Shown here: positions 25,753 through 34,385 of the stretch, piece by piece | Numbering within the stretch: position 1 is the stretch's first letter | Layout of the letters: every line of letters begins with the position of its first letter | Assembly: GCA_022801435.1 (NCBI GenBank) | Contig: JAAWSG010000001.1 | Span: 1 to 64,000, forward strand | Length of the DNA: 64,000 bases | DNA from: Lawsonibacter sp. | GTDB taxonomy: Bacteria; Bacillota; Clostridia; Oscillospirales; Oscillospiraceae | Direction: 5' to 3' | The notes under the pieces: generated by a model | Databases searched by the model: none | What the model saw: only the letters and a program-made list of their open reading frames with translations | What the model was told of the DNA's origin: nothing | Made by a program: the position numbers and the translations under genes

Positions 25753-26148
25753 ATGGCTAATTTTCGAGACACGCTGACCTTCAAGAACTATGACAGAGAG
25801 CGGATCATCATTGACAGCATCGCCGCCCGGCTGACCGCGGAGGAGAACGGGTTCCGCAACAAAATCATCAGCTACATCGTGGACCACCACAAGCCCTTTG
25901 CCCCCGCCGATGAGGCTGAGCAGCGCATGGTGGAGACGCTGCGGTCCAAGAACGCCCTGGCCATTGAGGAGGACGGCACGGTCTCCTCCATTTATCCGGT
26001 GTCCGCCAACCCCTCCCGCCACCTGGTCACGCTGGCGGACGGACGCACGGTCTACTGCATGTGTGCCATTGACGCCCTGGGCTGTGCGTACACCAGGACG
26101 TATGCTGTTCAGCGACGGCGAGTAATCAACCGCAGAAGCGCAAAATAA
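25753..26148 (+). CDS. Short alkylmercury-lyase (MerB)-like protein
   Basis: A 131-residue cytoplasmic protein. Residues 55-110 align by eye with the end of the winged-helix region and the first catalytic strand of MerB. The acidic DGTV segment is followed by HLVTLADGRTVYCMCAIDAL, where Cys104 and Asp107 fall on the positions of MerB Cys96 and Asp99. The protein ends about 20 residues later, so the second catalytic cysteine (Cys159 in MerB) and most of the core fold are absent. It has its own promoter and terminator, so it looks like a complete short gene, not a fragment. Organomercurial lyase activity is unlikely as it stands. The family link is inference from motif similarity. Confidence 0.6.
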   Translation: MANFRDTLTFKNYDRERIIIDSIAARLTAEENGFRNKIISYIVDHHKPFAPADEAEQRMVETLRSKNALAIEEDGTVSSIYPVSANPSRHLVTLADGRTVYCMCAIDALGCAYTRTYAVQRRRVINRRSAK

Positions 26149-26149
26149 G

Positions 26150-26188
26150 TCCCCTCCGCCGGAAGATTCGTGCGGAGGGGGCTTTTTC
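26150..26188. terminator. Bidirectional-type terminator
   Basis: CCCCTCCGC and its complement around a 12-base loop, followed by GCTTTTTC on the plus strand. It serves the MerB-like gene; the minus-strand anti-sigma gene ends at its edge. Confidence 0.8.
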
Positions 26189-26993
26189 AGGTCTGAGGCA
26201 GCAGGATGACCAGGTGGTACAGGGCCTCCTCCGGCTGTGCGGGGCGGAAGAGCGGGATGTCCTGCTCCAGGGCCAGCTGTTCGATCTGGGCCAAAACCTC
26301 CGGCTCGCTCCCGGTGTCCAGCCAGCGGTAGCCCTCCTCGCCGGTGTTGGTGGAGCAGGTCACCTCCGTCTCCGGAGGAATCAGGTCCTCCGCCCCGTCG
26401 GGCATCCGCTCCAGCACCAGGACGGCGCGGTCCGCCAAAAGCTCCGGAGAATTTACCGCTTTGGTCTCCGGCCGGGGGTCTGTCTGCTCGGAGGAGGCTT
26501 GGCGTGCCGGAGGACCGGCGATGCCATCCTCATTACCCTGGGCGGTGAAGCAGAAGGGGAGGGCGGAGGAGTCCTGGGCGCTGTCCCCGGCCTCCTCCGG
26601 TCCGGCGGATGTCAGGGAGATGCCGGCGTCCTGCTGGAAGCCGCTGCGCAGGGCGCGCTCCTTCTGGCCCAGGGAGATGTTGTACAGCCCCGCGGCCAGC
26701 ACCAGACAGGCGGCCAGCCCGGCCAGGGCCCGGAGCTGGGGGCGGCGGAAGAGGGGGATCACCCGGGAGGGCTGCTCCTTCCGGACGCGGGCCATGACGG
26801 ACTGGGCGAACCCCTCCGGCGCGGGGACCTCCTCCAGCCCGGCCATCATATTGTGGATCACAGCAAGCTGTGATTCCGCTTCCCGGCAGGCCGGACAGCG
26901 GGCCAAATGCTCTCTCAGGGCGCTGTCCTCCCCGGCGCTCAGCGGGCCGTCCAGCCGGGCAGACAAAAGCTCCCGACAGCGCTCACAGTCCAC
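26187..26993 (-). CDS. Anti-sigma factor with zinc-finger (ZAS) domain
   Basis: A 268-residue membrane-bound regulator expected to hold the adjacent ECF sigma factor inactive. The N-terminus has the H-x3-C-x2-C motif in HLARCPAC (His29, Cys33, Cys36). One transmembrane helix follows (about 88-107), then an extracytoplasmic region rich in acidic residues whose last ~70 residues look folded (EVLAQIEQLALEQ). Translation starts with GTG inside the end of the sigma gene (11-base overlap), the usual arrangement for a co-translated sigma/anti-sigma pair. The signal sensed is unknown. Confidence 0.9.
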   Translation of the reverse strand: MDCERCRELLSARLDGPLSAGEDSALREHLARCPACREAESQLAVIHNMMAGLEEVPAPEGFAQSVMARVRKEQPSRVIPLFRRPQLRALAGLAACLVLAAGLYNISLGQKERALRSGFQQDAGISLTSAGPEEAGDSAQDSSALPFCFTAQGNEDGIAGPPARQASSEQTDPRPETKAVNSPELLADRAVLVLERMPDGAEDLIPPETEVTCSTNTGEEGYRWLDTGSEPEVLAQIEQLALEQDIPLFRPAQPEEALYHLVILLPQT

Positions 26994-27612
26994 AGGCGTC
27001 CCCCCTCTCTTTTTTGTCGTTCACGGGCTTAGACGGCCCGCGGTCAAAAAAGTTCCCGTCCTCCAGCAAAATTTTTCGCAGGGACAGCCGCGCCCGGGAA
27101 ATTCTGGATTTGACCGTCCCCAGATCCAGGTCCAGCGCCTCCCCAATCTCCCGATAGCTCAGCCCGGACAGCTCCCGGAGCATCAGCGGCCTCCTATGGT
27201 GCTCGGGCAGGCGGTCCAGCGCCCGGTCCAGGGCCTGGCTCCGCTCCCGCTGCTCCAGCTGCCGGTGGGGCTCCTGGCTCCAGTCGGCGGGCTCGATCCG
27301 GGTCCCCTCGCCGTCCTCCAGAGGCGCGGGCCGCTCCACCCCCTCCCGACGCTTCTGCCGGCGCAGGTAGTCGATACACACGTTGGTGGTCAGCCGGTAG
27401 AGCCAGGTGGAGAAGCTGCTCTCCCCCTGGAAGCCGGGCAGCCCCTGCCACGCCCGGACAAAGGCCTCCTGAGCCAGATCCGCGGCCTCCTCCCGGTCAC
27501 CTGTCAGCCGCAGGGCCAGGGAGTAGACCCGGTTTTGATTGTCCAGTACCAGCTGCGCAAAGGCGTCCTCACTGCCCCGCTTCGCCTGTTCCAACAGCTC
27601 CCGGTCGGTCAC
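26983..27612 (-). CDS. ECF-type RNA polymerase sigma factor
   Basis: A 209-residue sigma-70-family protein. Region 2 spans about 10-95, with AADLAQEAFVRAWQGL and FSTWLYRLTTNVCIDYLRRQ. Region 4 spans about 125-185, with LPEHHRRPLMLRELSGLSYREIGEAL and LGTVKSRISRAR as the helix-turn-helix. Translation starts with GTG preceded by AAGGAGG. It is followed by, and overlaps, its anti-sigma gene. It is likely autoregulated, but I did not recognise an ECF promoter with confidence. Confidence 0.95.
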   Translation of the reverse strand: MTDRELLEQAKRGSEDAFAQLVLDNQNRVYSLALRLTGDREEAADLAQEAFVRAWQGLPGFQGESSFSTWLYRLTTNVCIDYLRRQKRREGVERPAPLEDGEGTRIEPADWSQEPHRQLEQRERSQALDRALDRLPEHHRRPLMLRELSGLSYREIGEALDLDLGTVKSRISRARLSLRKILLEDGNFFDRGPSKPVNDKKERGDACGL

Positions 27613-27687
27613 GGGGGCTCACCTCCTTGATCGCTTGTATGGCCCGGTGACTCCGGAACCCTCCAGATATGTCAGCAGGGACACGTC

Positions 27688-28659
27688 TCAGCACAGATCC
27701 CGTTTGATGCCCGCCGTCACCCGGTACACATCCTCCAGGGTGGTGATTTTGACGATCTGCTCCTTATAGTACCCCGCGTAGGGGACCCCCTTGAGATACC
27801 AGGCGTACTGCTTCCGGGCCTCCAGGCAGGCGATCTTCTCCCCCTTGTTCTTTGCGGCCAGCTCAAACTGACGGACGGCGGTGTCACAGCGCTGGGACAG
27901 CGGGGGGAGCTCTGGGATGGGGTTGCCCTCCAGCGCCGCCCTGCACTGGGCGAAGAGCCAGGGGTTGCCGAACACCCCCCGTCCGATCATGGCCATGTCC
28001 GCCCCGGTGTACTTCAAAATGCGGGGGGCGTCCTCCCCCTTGAACACGTCCCCGTTGGCGATGACCGGGATCTTCACCGCCTTTTTGACCTCCCGAATCC
28101 AGTCCCAGCTGGCGGTTCCGGCATACATCTGCACCTTGGTCCGCCCATGGACCGCCACTGCGGAGACCCCCGCCTCCTCCATAGCTTTGGCGAACTCCAC
28201 ACAGTTGATGGAGCCCCTGTCCCAGCCCAGGCGGAATTTGACTGTGACCGGGCATTTGGCTCCTCTGATGACCGCCTCCGCCACCCTAACGGCCAGGTCG
28301 GGGTTTTTCATCAGCCCCGAGCCGTCCCCCGAGTTGGCCACCTTGGGCACGGGACAGCCCATGTTGATGTCAATAAAATCCGCCCCGGAGACCTCCCTGG
28401 CGATGGCCGCCCCCTCCTCCATGCAGACCGGGTCGCTGCCGAAGATCTGGGCGGCGGCAGGGTGTTCGTTCTCCCCCATCCGCAAAAGGGGGATGGATTT
28501 TTTGTCCTGATAGCACAACGCCTTGGCGCTGACCATCTCGGTACAGGTCAGCCCCGCCCCCTGCTCCCGGCAGATGGTGCGGAAGGCCATGTCCGTCACC
28601 CCCGCCATAGGGCCCAGGGCCAGGGGGGTCTCGATTGGGATTCCTCCGATGGTGACCAT
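27688..28659 (-). CDS. dusB: tRNA-dihydrouridine synthase (DusB type)
   Basis: An FMN enzyme of 323 residues that reduces uridines in the tRNA D-loop. Key parts are the N-terminal LALGPMAGVTDMAFR (about 13-27), TEMVSAKAL (about 40-48), IDINMGCPVPKV (about 95-106), the catalytic cysteine region here as SGDGSGLMKNP (Gly where the family usually has Cys in the G-C/A-G-S-A-L-M motif), VHGRTKVQMYAG (about 169-180) and IGRGVFGNPW (about 222-231). The catalytic cysteine usually sits in this loop and was not located. The Dus family is certain; the B subtype rests on overall resemblance. Confidence 0.92.
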   Translation of the reverse strand: MVTIGGIPIETPLALGPMAGVTDMAFRTICREQGAGLTCTEMVSAKALCYQDKKSIPLLRMGENEHPAAAQIFGSDPVCMEEGAAIAREVSGADFIDINMGCPVPKVANSGDGSGLMKNPDLAVRVAEAVIRGAKCPVTVKFRLGWDRGSINCVEFAKAMEEAGVSAVAVHGRTKVQMYAGTASWDWIREVKKAVKIPVIANGDVFKGEDAPRILKYTGADMAMIGRGVFGNPWLFAQCRAALEGNPIPELPPLSQRCDTAVRQFELAAKNKGEKIACLEARKQYAWYLKGVPYAGYYKEQIVKITTLEDVYRVTAGIKRDLC

Positions 28660-28685
28660 AGTTACCTCACAAAAAAGTTTTCCTC

Positions 28686-28715
28686 ATTGTATCATGTCTC
28701 TTGACCGTTGACAAG
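28686..28715 (-). promoter_or_regulatory. Predicted promoter of the dus gene
   Basis: On the minus strand TTGTCA and TACAAT are separated by 18 bases. Its -35 shares bases with the -35 of the divergent promoter at 28708-28736. Confidence 0.5.
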
Positions 28716-28736
28716 GCCGGGCGCTCCCGGTAAAAT
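28708..28736 (+). promoter_or_regulatory. Predicted promoter of the AAA ATPase operon
   Basis: TTGACA and TAAAAT separated by 17 bases, 29 bases upstream of the ATPase start codon. Confidence 0.65.
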
Positions 28737-28765
28737 GAAAAAAACAGCACATGGAGGAGATTGTT

Positions 28766-29983
28766 ATGGAATTGAACGCTTTATACGCCGCCCTGATGGG
28801 GTTATCCGCCCACCGGGAGCTGGCAGGAGAGACCGGAGAGCCGGAGGTCCGGGTGATGGAGCACGCCGAACGCCTGCTGTTCTTCCTGAAGCACGGGAAC
28901 GGCGAGCACGCGATGAGCTTTTACATCCAGCTGTTCCACGCCCTGCGGCAGGCGGGCTGCGAGGGGCTGGGGGACTGGCTTTGGGACTATCTGCGGTATC
29001 ACGAGACGCTCTACGCCCGGCTGATTGACCAGGGGAAATCCGACCCCGCCCTGGAGAACGCCGCCCGGCGGGACATTGACACCCTGGTCCTGCTGGCTCA
29101 GACCGACTGTGACCGCTTCATCAACGCCATGAAGCCCCTCCTCCCCGAGGAGTACGCCCCGGTGCTGGCGGGACTGCCCCGGTGGCGGGCGGCGGCCCCC
29201 TTTGACTTCGACTCCCTGACCCAGTTTTACCGGGAGCACGGGGCGGGACTTTTTGCCAGATACCGGGCCTTCCTGTGGGAGGACGGGCAGCTGGTCCCGG
29301 TGGCCGACCCGGACTGCCCCCGCCCGGAGGAGCTGCTGGGCTATGAGCACCAGCGGGGCCTGGTGGAGGACAACATCCGGCTCATGCTGGCGGGGCGGCA
29401 GGCCAACAACGTCCTCCTCTTCGGGGACGGGGGGACGGGCAAGTCCGCCACGGTGAAGTCCATGCTCTATCTCCCCGGCATGGAGGAGCTGCGCCTCATC
29501 GAGGTGGAGAAGGAGAATCTGACCGGGATGCCCGCCCTCATCCGCTCCCTGACCGGGCGGCGGCAGAAGTTTATTCTCTTTATCGACGACCTGGCCTTCG
29601 ACCAGGACGACAGGACCTACTCCGCCCTGAAGACCATCCTGGAGGGGACGTTGGAGAAGCGGCCGGTCAACGTGTGCATCTGCGCCACCTCCAACCGCCG
29701 CCATCTGGTGCGCCAGACCTTCTCCGAGCGGGCGGGGGACGAGGTGGACACCTTCGAGACCATTTCGGAAAAAACCGCCCTGGCTCAGCGCTTCGGCCTG
29801 CGCATCCCCTACCTGACCATGAGCAAGGACGCCTACCTGGCTCTGGTGGACCACCTGGCCGCCCGGGCGGGGATCGAAATGGCCCCCGAGGCCCTCCACG
29901 CTCAGGCTATGGCTTGGGAAATCCGCCACTCCGGCCGCACCCCCCGGGTGGCGCGGCAGTTCATCGCCAGCCTGGACGTATGA
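28766..29983 (+). CDS. DUF815-family AAA+ ATPase
   Basis: A 405-residue cytoplasmic ATPase. The first ~180 residues are helical and variable. The ATPase part follows with YEHQRGLVEDN (about 192-202), Walker A GDGGTGKS (Lys226), Walker B FILFIDDLAF (about 270-279), a CATSNRRHL sensor-1 segment and arginine-rich SGRTPRVARQF near the C-terminus. These match DUF815, a family of unknown function. The start at 28766 follows GGAGGAG. Its stop overlaps the start of the PD-(D/E)XK gene, indicating coupling. Confidence 0.9.
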   Translation: MELNALYAALMGLSAHRELAGETGEPEVRVMEHAERLLFFLKHGNGEHAMSFYIQLFHALRQAGCEGLGDWLWDYLRYHETLYARLIDQGKSDPALENAARRDIDTLVLLAQTDCDRFINAMKPLLPEEYAPVLAGLPRWRAAAPFDFDSLTQFYREHGAGLFARYRAFLWEDGQLVPVADPDCPRPEELLGYEHQRGLVEDNIRLMLAGRQANNVLLFGDGGTGKSATVKSMLYLPGMEELRLIEVEKENLTGMPALIRSLTGRRQKFILFIDDLAFDQDDRTYSALKTILEGTLEKRPVNVCICATSNRRHLVRQTFSERAGDEVDTFETISEKTALAQRFGLRIPYLTMSKDAYLALVDHLAARAGIEMAPEALHAQAMAWEIRHSGRTPRVARQFIASLDV

Positions 29984-31284
29984 TGGACAACTGCAAAAAG
30001 CTGCTGGCAGAGGTTGGCGAAGGAATCAAGCCCTATCTGCCCCGCCGCCCGCTGTCGGACTGCAATGTTTTTCAGGCGCTGGGCGTTGGCTGGGATGAGG
30101 TGAAGCTGTGCCGCTTTCTAGCCGGACTGCTGGACCCGGAGGGGGATCACTGCTGTGGGACCTTGTTTTTGGCCTCCTTCCTACGGGCGGTTTTGCCGGA
30201 ATGCTCCATGAGTGGTATGTTGCTGGCCCATACCACAGTTACCACAGAATTCCCGCTGGAGAACGGACGGCGCATTGACATCGTTCTCCAAAATATCCGA
30301 TATTTCATCCCCATTGAGGTGAAGATTGGAGCGGAGGACCGGGATGGACAGTGCTACGACTACTGTCAGTACGCCAAAAACGCCCCACTCCTCTATCTGA
30401 CCCGATTCGGAGACGCTCCCTCCGGGAACAGCCTGCGAGAGAAGGACGGTTCCCGTCATCTCCTTCTGGAGCGGGTCCGCTGTATCTCCTGGTCCCGGGA
30501 TATCTCCGGATGGCTGACCGGCCTGCTCCCGTCGCTGGACGGAGAGGTTAAGGTCCTGACCGAGCAATATCTTGACACGATCCATAAGTTCGCCGATGAG
30601 GGAGGACGGAGACGGATGGAACAGAGCGTACAGGCTGTGCTGGCCTCCCCCGAGTCTTTCCAGGCGGGGCTGGAGGTGGAGCGGTCCATGAAGGCGGCAA
30701 AGGTGACATTGATGCGCCTGATGTTCGACTGCTTCCGGGAGGAAATGAAGCCCCTTGCGAAAAAATACGGGTTGGAGCCGGAGACAAACGCGGTGTACTA
30801 CTCCTACGAGCACCCCGACCATGATGCGTATTACAGCACCAACGCCAGTACCTATCCCGGCTTGAATTATGTCATCAAGAGGGCGGTATTCCAGAAGGAC
30901 AGCCTGCAAATGTGGTTCCGTATAGAAGTGGACCACAATCTGTTTGCCGGTATCGCTCTGTTTGATGCCGAAGCGGAGCCAAAATACGGATATTCGGGCT
31001 GTCAGGTGGACGATATCACCCCGGAGCTCGTTGCGGAGTCTGCCCAATATCTCCGCCGGGAGGTGATCGCCCCGGAGGACTGGTGGCTGACATATTGCTA
31101 TCCCAACGGGAAGCACCGGGAGAGGGACTACCCCGACGTGCCCAACTTCAAGACGATGAACCCGTGCGCGGTGAGCCTGACAGACCCGGAGAAACGGCGG
31201 AAATATGTCCAAAAAGCCCTTCAGGTCTTTGAAGTACAGCTCCTGCATCATCTTTTGAAGGGTGAGGAGACAGATGCGCCATAA
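29980..31284 (+). CDS. PD-(D/E)XK nuclease-superfamily protein (PDDEXK_4-like)
   Basis: A 434-residue protein. Residues 85-135 show a PD-(D/E)XK core: RRIDIVLQ (Asp100), then FIPIEVKIGAED (Glu113, Lys115), then a Gln-rich helix beginning at GQCYDYCQYAK. An N-terminal FLAGLLDPEGDHCCG segment is typical of PDDEXK_4 proteins. The C-terminal ~200 residues form a separate unnamed region. Two overlapping ATGs (29980 and 29983) overlap the ATPase stop. Nuclease activity is inferred only. Base composition looks slightly less GC-rich than in neighbouring genes, which may hint at transfer. Confidence 0.8.
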   Translation: MMDNCKKLLAEVGEGIKPYLPRRPLSDCNVFQALGVGWDEVKLCRFLAGLLDPEGDHCCGTLFLASFLRAVLPECSMSGMLLAHTTVTTEFPLENGRRIDIVLQNIRYFIPIEVKIGAEDRDGQCYDYCQYAKNAPLLYLTRFGDAPSGNSLREKDGSRHLLLERVRCISWSRDISGWLTGLLPSLDGEVKVLTEQYLDTIHKFADEGGRRRMEQSVQAVLASPESFQAGLEVERSMKAAKVTLMRLMFDCFREEMKPLAKKYGLEPETNAVYYSYEHPDHDAYYSTNASTYPGLNYVIKRAVFQKDSLQMWFRIEVDHNLFAGIALFDAEAEPKYGYSGCQVDDITPELVAESAQYLRREVIAPEDWWLTYCYPNGKHRERDYPDVPNFKTMNPCAVSLTDPEKRRKYVQKALQVFEVQLLHHLLKGEETDAP

Positions 31285-31756
31285 GGGATGGACCCTCCTG
31301 TTCGCTGCGGCCAGCGCCCTGGCCCTCTGGGCGGTGTTCGGAGCGGCGACAGCCTCCCCTTATACCATCGACACCCCCTATGACTACCCTGTCAAGCCGG
31401 GCACGCCGGAGTGGCTGCAATACGCCAACGTCCTGGGCCGGCGGCGGGCGTGCGAGGTCCCGGAGGAGATTCTGACCCACATGACCACGGAGGCCCTCCT
31501 CCAGACGGTGCTGGACTACCCGTTTTTGGGTGACATGTACGCCTTCAACACCATGGAGATGGGGTATGAGACGGTGAAGCGCCGCTTCCGGGGCCTCCAG
31601 GAGCTGGAGAGCCGGGCGGACTGTCTGGAGGTCCTGGGCCGCCGCTGTGAGGAGATCGCCCTTCTGACCGAGGAGGAGCAGACGCTGGAGAATAACATGG
31701 CGATGCAGATGTATGGAATTATACTTGAGAAGGCCGCCGGTCCAGAGGCGGAGTAG
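31274..31756 (+). CDS. Predicted secreted protein of unknown function
   Basis: A 160-residue protein with a signal peptide (positive start, hydrophobic core FAAASALALWAVFGAA, cleavage near 25-28). It is then mostly helical and acidic, with PEWLQYANVLGRR (about 43-55). The start at 31274 follows GAGGAGA and overlaps the preceding gene by 11 bases, so it belongs to the same operon. A strong terminator lies downstream. I recognise no family. Confidence 0.7.
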   Translation: MRHKGWTLLFAAASALALWAVFGAATASPYTIDTPYDYPVKPGTPEWLQYANVLGRRRACEVPEEILTHMTTEALLQTVLDYPFLGDMYAFNTMEMGYETVKRRFRGLQELESRADCLEVLGRRCEEIALLTEEEQTLENNMAMQMYGIILEKAAGPEAE

Positions 31757-31789
31757 AGGTGCCTCCGCGGGCGCGGAGGGGAACAGAGC

Positions 31790-31832
31790 ATCCCCCGGAG
31801 GGGCGTACCGTCCCGGACCGGGGGATTTTTTT
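31790..31832 (+). terminator. Terminator of the ATPase/PD-(D/E)XK operon
   Basis: ATCCCCCGG and its complement around a ~19-base loop, ending in a run of seven T. A second small GC hairpin (31762-31780) precedes it. Confidence 0.8.
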
Positions 31833-31915
31833 GCGAATTCTGCCCCAACATATAGAAACGGAGAAGAAAAGGGTGTATAATGAAAAAAATTGAGCGCACA
31901 GAGAGGACGGATTTT

Positions 31916-33304
31916 ATGGACGCGGGACGGCCGGGGCTGCGCGGGCGCGGACACGAGACCGACATGACCCAGGGCAGCGTGCTGCTGCATCTGTTTTACT
32001 TCTCCCTGCCCCTGTTGGCGGGCAACCTGTTCCAGCAGCTGTACAACATGGTGGACGCCTGGGTGGTGGGCAACTTTGTCAGCAACGAGGCGTTCTCCGC
32101 CGTGGGGACGGTGACCTCCATCATCAACATGCTCATCGGCAGCTTTATGGGGCTGGCCAGCGGGGCGGGGGTGGTCATCTCCCAGTACTACGGGGCCAAG
32201 AAGCCGGACAAGGTGGAGCAGGCGGTCCACACCGCCGCCGCCCTGACCCTCATCCTCAGCGTGGCCTTCACCGCGGTGGGTGTGACCGTGACCCCCTTCA
32301 TGCTCCGGCTCATGAAGACTCCGCCGGAGGTGTTCCCCGAGTCCTCCGCCTACCTCACCATCATCTTCGCGGGCATCACCGGGCTGATGTTCTACAACAT
32401 GGGGGCGGGCATCCTCCGGGCGGTGGGGGACTCCCGGCGGCCCTTCTACTTTCTGATGACCGCCGCCCTGCTGAACACCGGGCTGGACCTGCTCTTTGTC
32501 ATCGTCTTCCAGATGGGGGTCCGGGGAGTGGCCTACGCCACCATCATCGCCCAGGCGGTCTCCGCCCTGCTCACCGTGACGGCTCTGCTCCGCACCTCCT
32601 CCTGTGTCCGGCTGGATGTCAGAAAAATCCGCATCCACTGGCCCCTTCTGGTGCAGATCATCCGGGTGGGTATACCGGCGGCCCTCCAGATGGCGGTCAC
32701 CGCCTTCTCCAACGTGTTTGTCCAGTCCTACATCAACCAGTTCGGCTCGGACTGCATGGGGGGCTGGACCGCCTATACCAAGGTGGACCAGCTGATCTTC
32801 CTGCCCATGCAGTCCCTGGCTCTGGCCGCCACCACCTTCGTGGGCCAGAACCTGGGCTGCGGACAGGAGCAGCGGGCCCGGCAGGGGGTGCGCACCTCCC
32901 TGGGGATGGCCATAGGGGTGACGGTGGTGGTCTCCAGCCTGATTATCTGGGCGGCCCCGCAGACGGTGGCCTTCTTCAACGACAAGCCCGAGGTCATTGA
33001 ATACGGGACCCTGTTCCTGCGGCGCATGACCCCCTTCTATGTGCTGTGCTGCGTCAACCAGGTGTACTCCGGCGCCCTCCGGGGAGCGGGGAACAGCCGC
33101 GCCCCCATGCTCATCATGCTGGGCTCCTTCGTGCTCTTCCGGCAGTGCTACCTGTACATCGTCTCCCGCTTTATCAGCAACACCGTCCTTCCCCTGGCCA
33201 TGGGCTACCCCGCCGGCTGGCTGGTGTGCTCCACCGCCACCCTGCTCTACTACAGAAGGGTGTCCCTGAAAAGCAACACCTTGGGCATCGACCTGCCGTC
33301 ATAG
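31916..33304 (+). CDS. MATE-family efflux transporter
   Basis: A membrane pump of about 462 residues with 12 predicted helices, exporting cationic or other small compounds by Na+ or H+ antiport. Typical is the first helix region ending in GNLFQQLYNMVDAWVVG (about 40-56) and its second-half counterpart beginning at GIPAALQMAVTAFSNVFVQS. The start at 31916 has AGAGAGGA upstream; an ATG at 31880 overlaps a TATAAT-like hexamer, and a third at 31964 is closest to the family's usual start. The substrate is not predictable. Confidence 0.9.
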   Translation: MDAGRPGLRGRGHETDMTQGSVLLHLFYFSLPLLAGNLFQQLYNMVDAWVVGNFVSNEAFSAVGTVTSIINMLIGSFMGLASGAGVVISQYYGAKKPDKVEQAVHTAAALTLILSVAFTAVGVTVTPFMLRLMKTPPEVFPESSAYLTIIFAGITGLMFYNMGAGILRAVGDSRRPFYFLMTAALLNTGLDLLFVIVFQMGVRGVAYATIIAQAVSALLTVTALLRTSSCVRLDVRKIRIHWPLLVQIIRVGIPAALQMAVTAFSNVFVQSYINQFGSDCMGGWTAYTKVDQLIFLPMQSLALAATTFVGQNLGCGQEQRARQGVRTSLGMAIGVTVVVSSLIIWAAPQTVAFFNDKPEVIEYGTLFLRRMTPFYVLCCVNQVYSGALRGAGNSRAPMLIMLGSFVLFRQCYLYIVSRFISNTVLPLAMGYPAGWLVCSTATLLYYRRVSLKSNTLGIDLPS

Positions 33305-33312
33305 CGTTCCGC

Positions 33313-33350
33313 CCGCCCCTCCGGCCGCACAGGAGGGGCGGACTTTTTTT
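33313..33350 (+). terminator. Terminator after the MATE gene
   Basis: CCGCCCCTCC and its complement around a 9-base loop, followed by ACTTTTTTT. Confidence 0.88.
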
Positions 33351-33461
33351 CCGCAAATCTCAGGAAAATTCCCGCTGTACTTTTCATCCCCGGGATGGTA
33401 CAATGGGGACAGAAAACGCCGCGGACCGGTGCGGCGGTATCATGGAAGGGAAGGGAATTTT

Positions 33462-34385
33462 ATGCCGATATCCAGCTTTCAGGAGCTGAAGCCCCGCCTG
33501 CGGGGGACTCCGCCCAAGTGCGCGGTAGTGGCCGCGGCCCATGACGAGCACACCCTCCAGGCGGTGTTTGCCGCCCGGCGGGTGGGACTCATCCGGCCCA
33601 TTCTGGTGGGACGGGAGGAGGAGATCCGCGCCCTGGCACAGACCCAGGGGGAGGCGCTGACCCCGGACCAGATTGTGGACGCGGAGAGCGAGGAGGACTG
33701 CGCCCGTCAGTCGGTGGCCCTGATTCGGGAGGGGCGGGGGGACATGCTCATCAAGGGGATGCTCCAGACCGGGACTCTGATGAAGGCGGCGGTCAGCCGG
33801 GAGGAGGGCATCCGTGCCGGGGAGCTGCTGTCCCATGTGGCAATTTTGGACGTGCCCCGGTATCACAAGCTCCTCTTTATCACCGATGGGGGGATGGTGG
33901 TGGCCCCCACCCTGGAGCAGAAGCGGCATATTTTGAAAAACGCGGTGGATTTCTGCCGCCGTCTGGGCTATGACCGGCCCAAGGCGGCCATTCTGTGCGC
34001 GGTGGAGAACGTGACGGACACCATGCCCGAGACGGTGGACGCCGCTCAGCTCAAAAGGGAGAGCAGCTCGGGTGTCTTTGGTCCCTGCGTGGTGGAGGGC
34101 CCCATCTCCCTGGACCTGGCCACCGACCGGGAGGCCGCCCGGATTAAGCGCTACAGCAGCCCGGTGGCGGGGGACGCGGACATTTTGCTGGCCCCCTCCA
34201 TCTCCGCGGGCAACTTTTTGGGCAAGGCGCTGTACGGCTTGGCGGGAGGACAGATGGCCGGCGTGGTGCTGGGGGCCCGGGTCCCCATTACGGTGAACTC
34301 CCGGGGGGCTTCCGCGCAGGAGAAGTACAGCTCCATCGTCCTGTGCGCCACCGCCGGGGGGGAGGGCGGCCTATGTCCCAGCTGA
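33462..34385 (+). CDS. ptb: Phosphate butyryltransferase (phosphotransacylase family)
   Basis: Converts butyryl-CoA and phosphate to butyryl-phosphate, the first step of the kinase route to butyrate. The 307-residue length matches Ptb (about 300) and is shorter than Pta. Conserved stretches are VVAAAHDEHTL (about 22-32), LIKGMLQTGTLMKAA (about 97-111), HVAILDVP (about 128-135), GPISLDLA (about 209-216) and DILLAPSISAGNFLGKAL (about 235-252). The start at 33462 follows AAGGGAAGGG. It overlaps the kinase gene by 13 bases, the classic ptb-buk pair. Confidence 0.92.
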   Translation: MPISSFQELKPRLRGTPPKCAVVAAAHDEHTLQAVFAARRVGLIRPILVGREEEIRALAQTQGEALTPDQIVDAESEEDCARQSVALIREGRGDMLIKGMLQTGTLMKAAVSREEGIRAGELLSHVAILDVPRYHKLLFITDGGMVVAPTLEQKRHILKNAVDFCRRLGYDRPKAAILCAVENVTDTMPETVDAAQLKRESSSGVFGPCVVEGPISLDLATDREAARIKRYSSPVAGDADILLAPSISAGNFLGKALYGLAGGQMAGVVLGARVPITVNSRGASAQEKYSSIVLCATAGGEGGLCPS

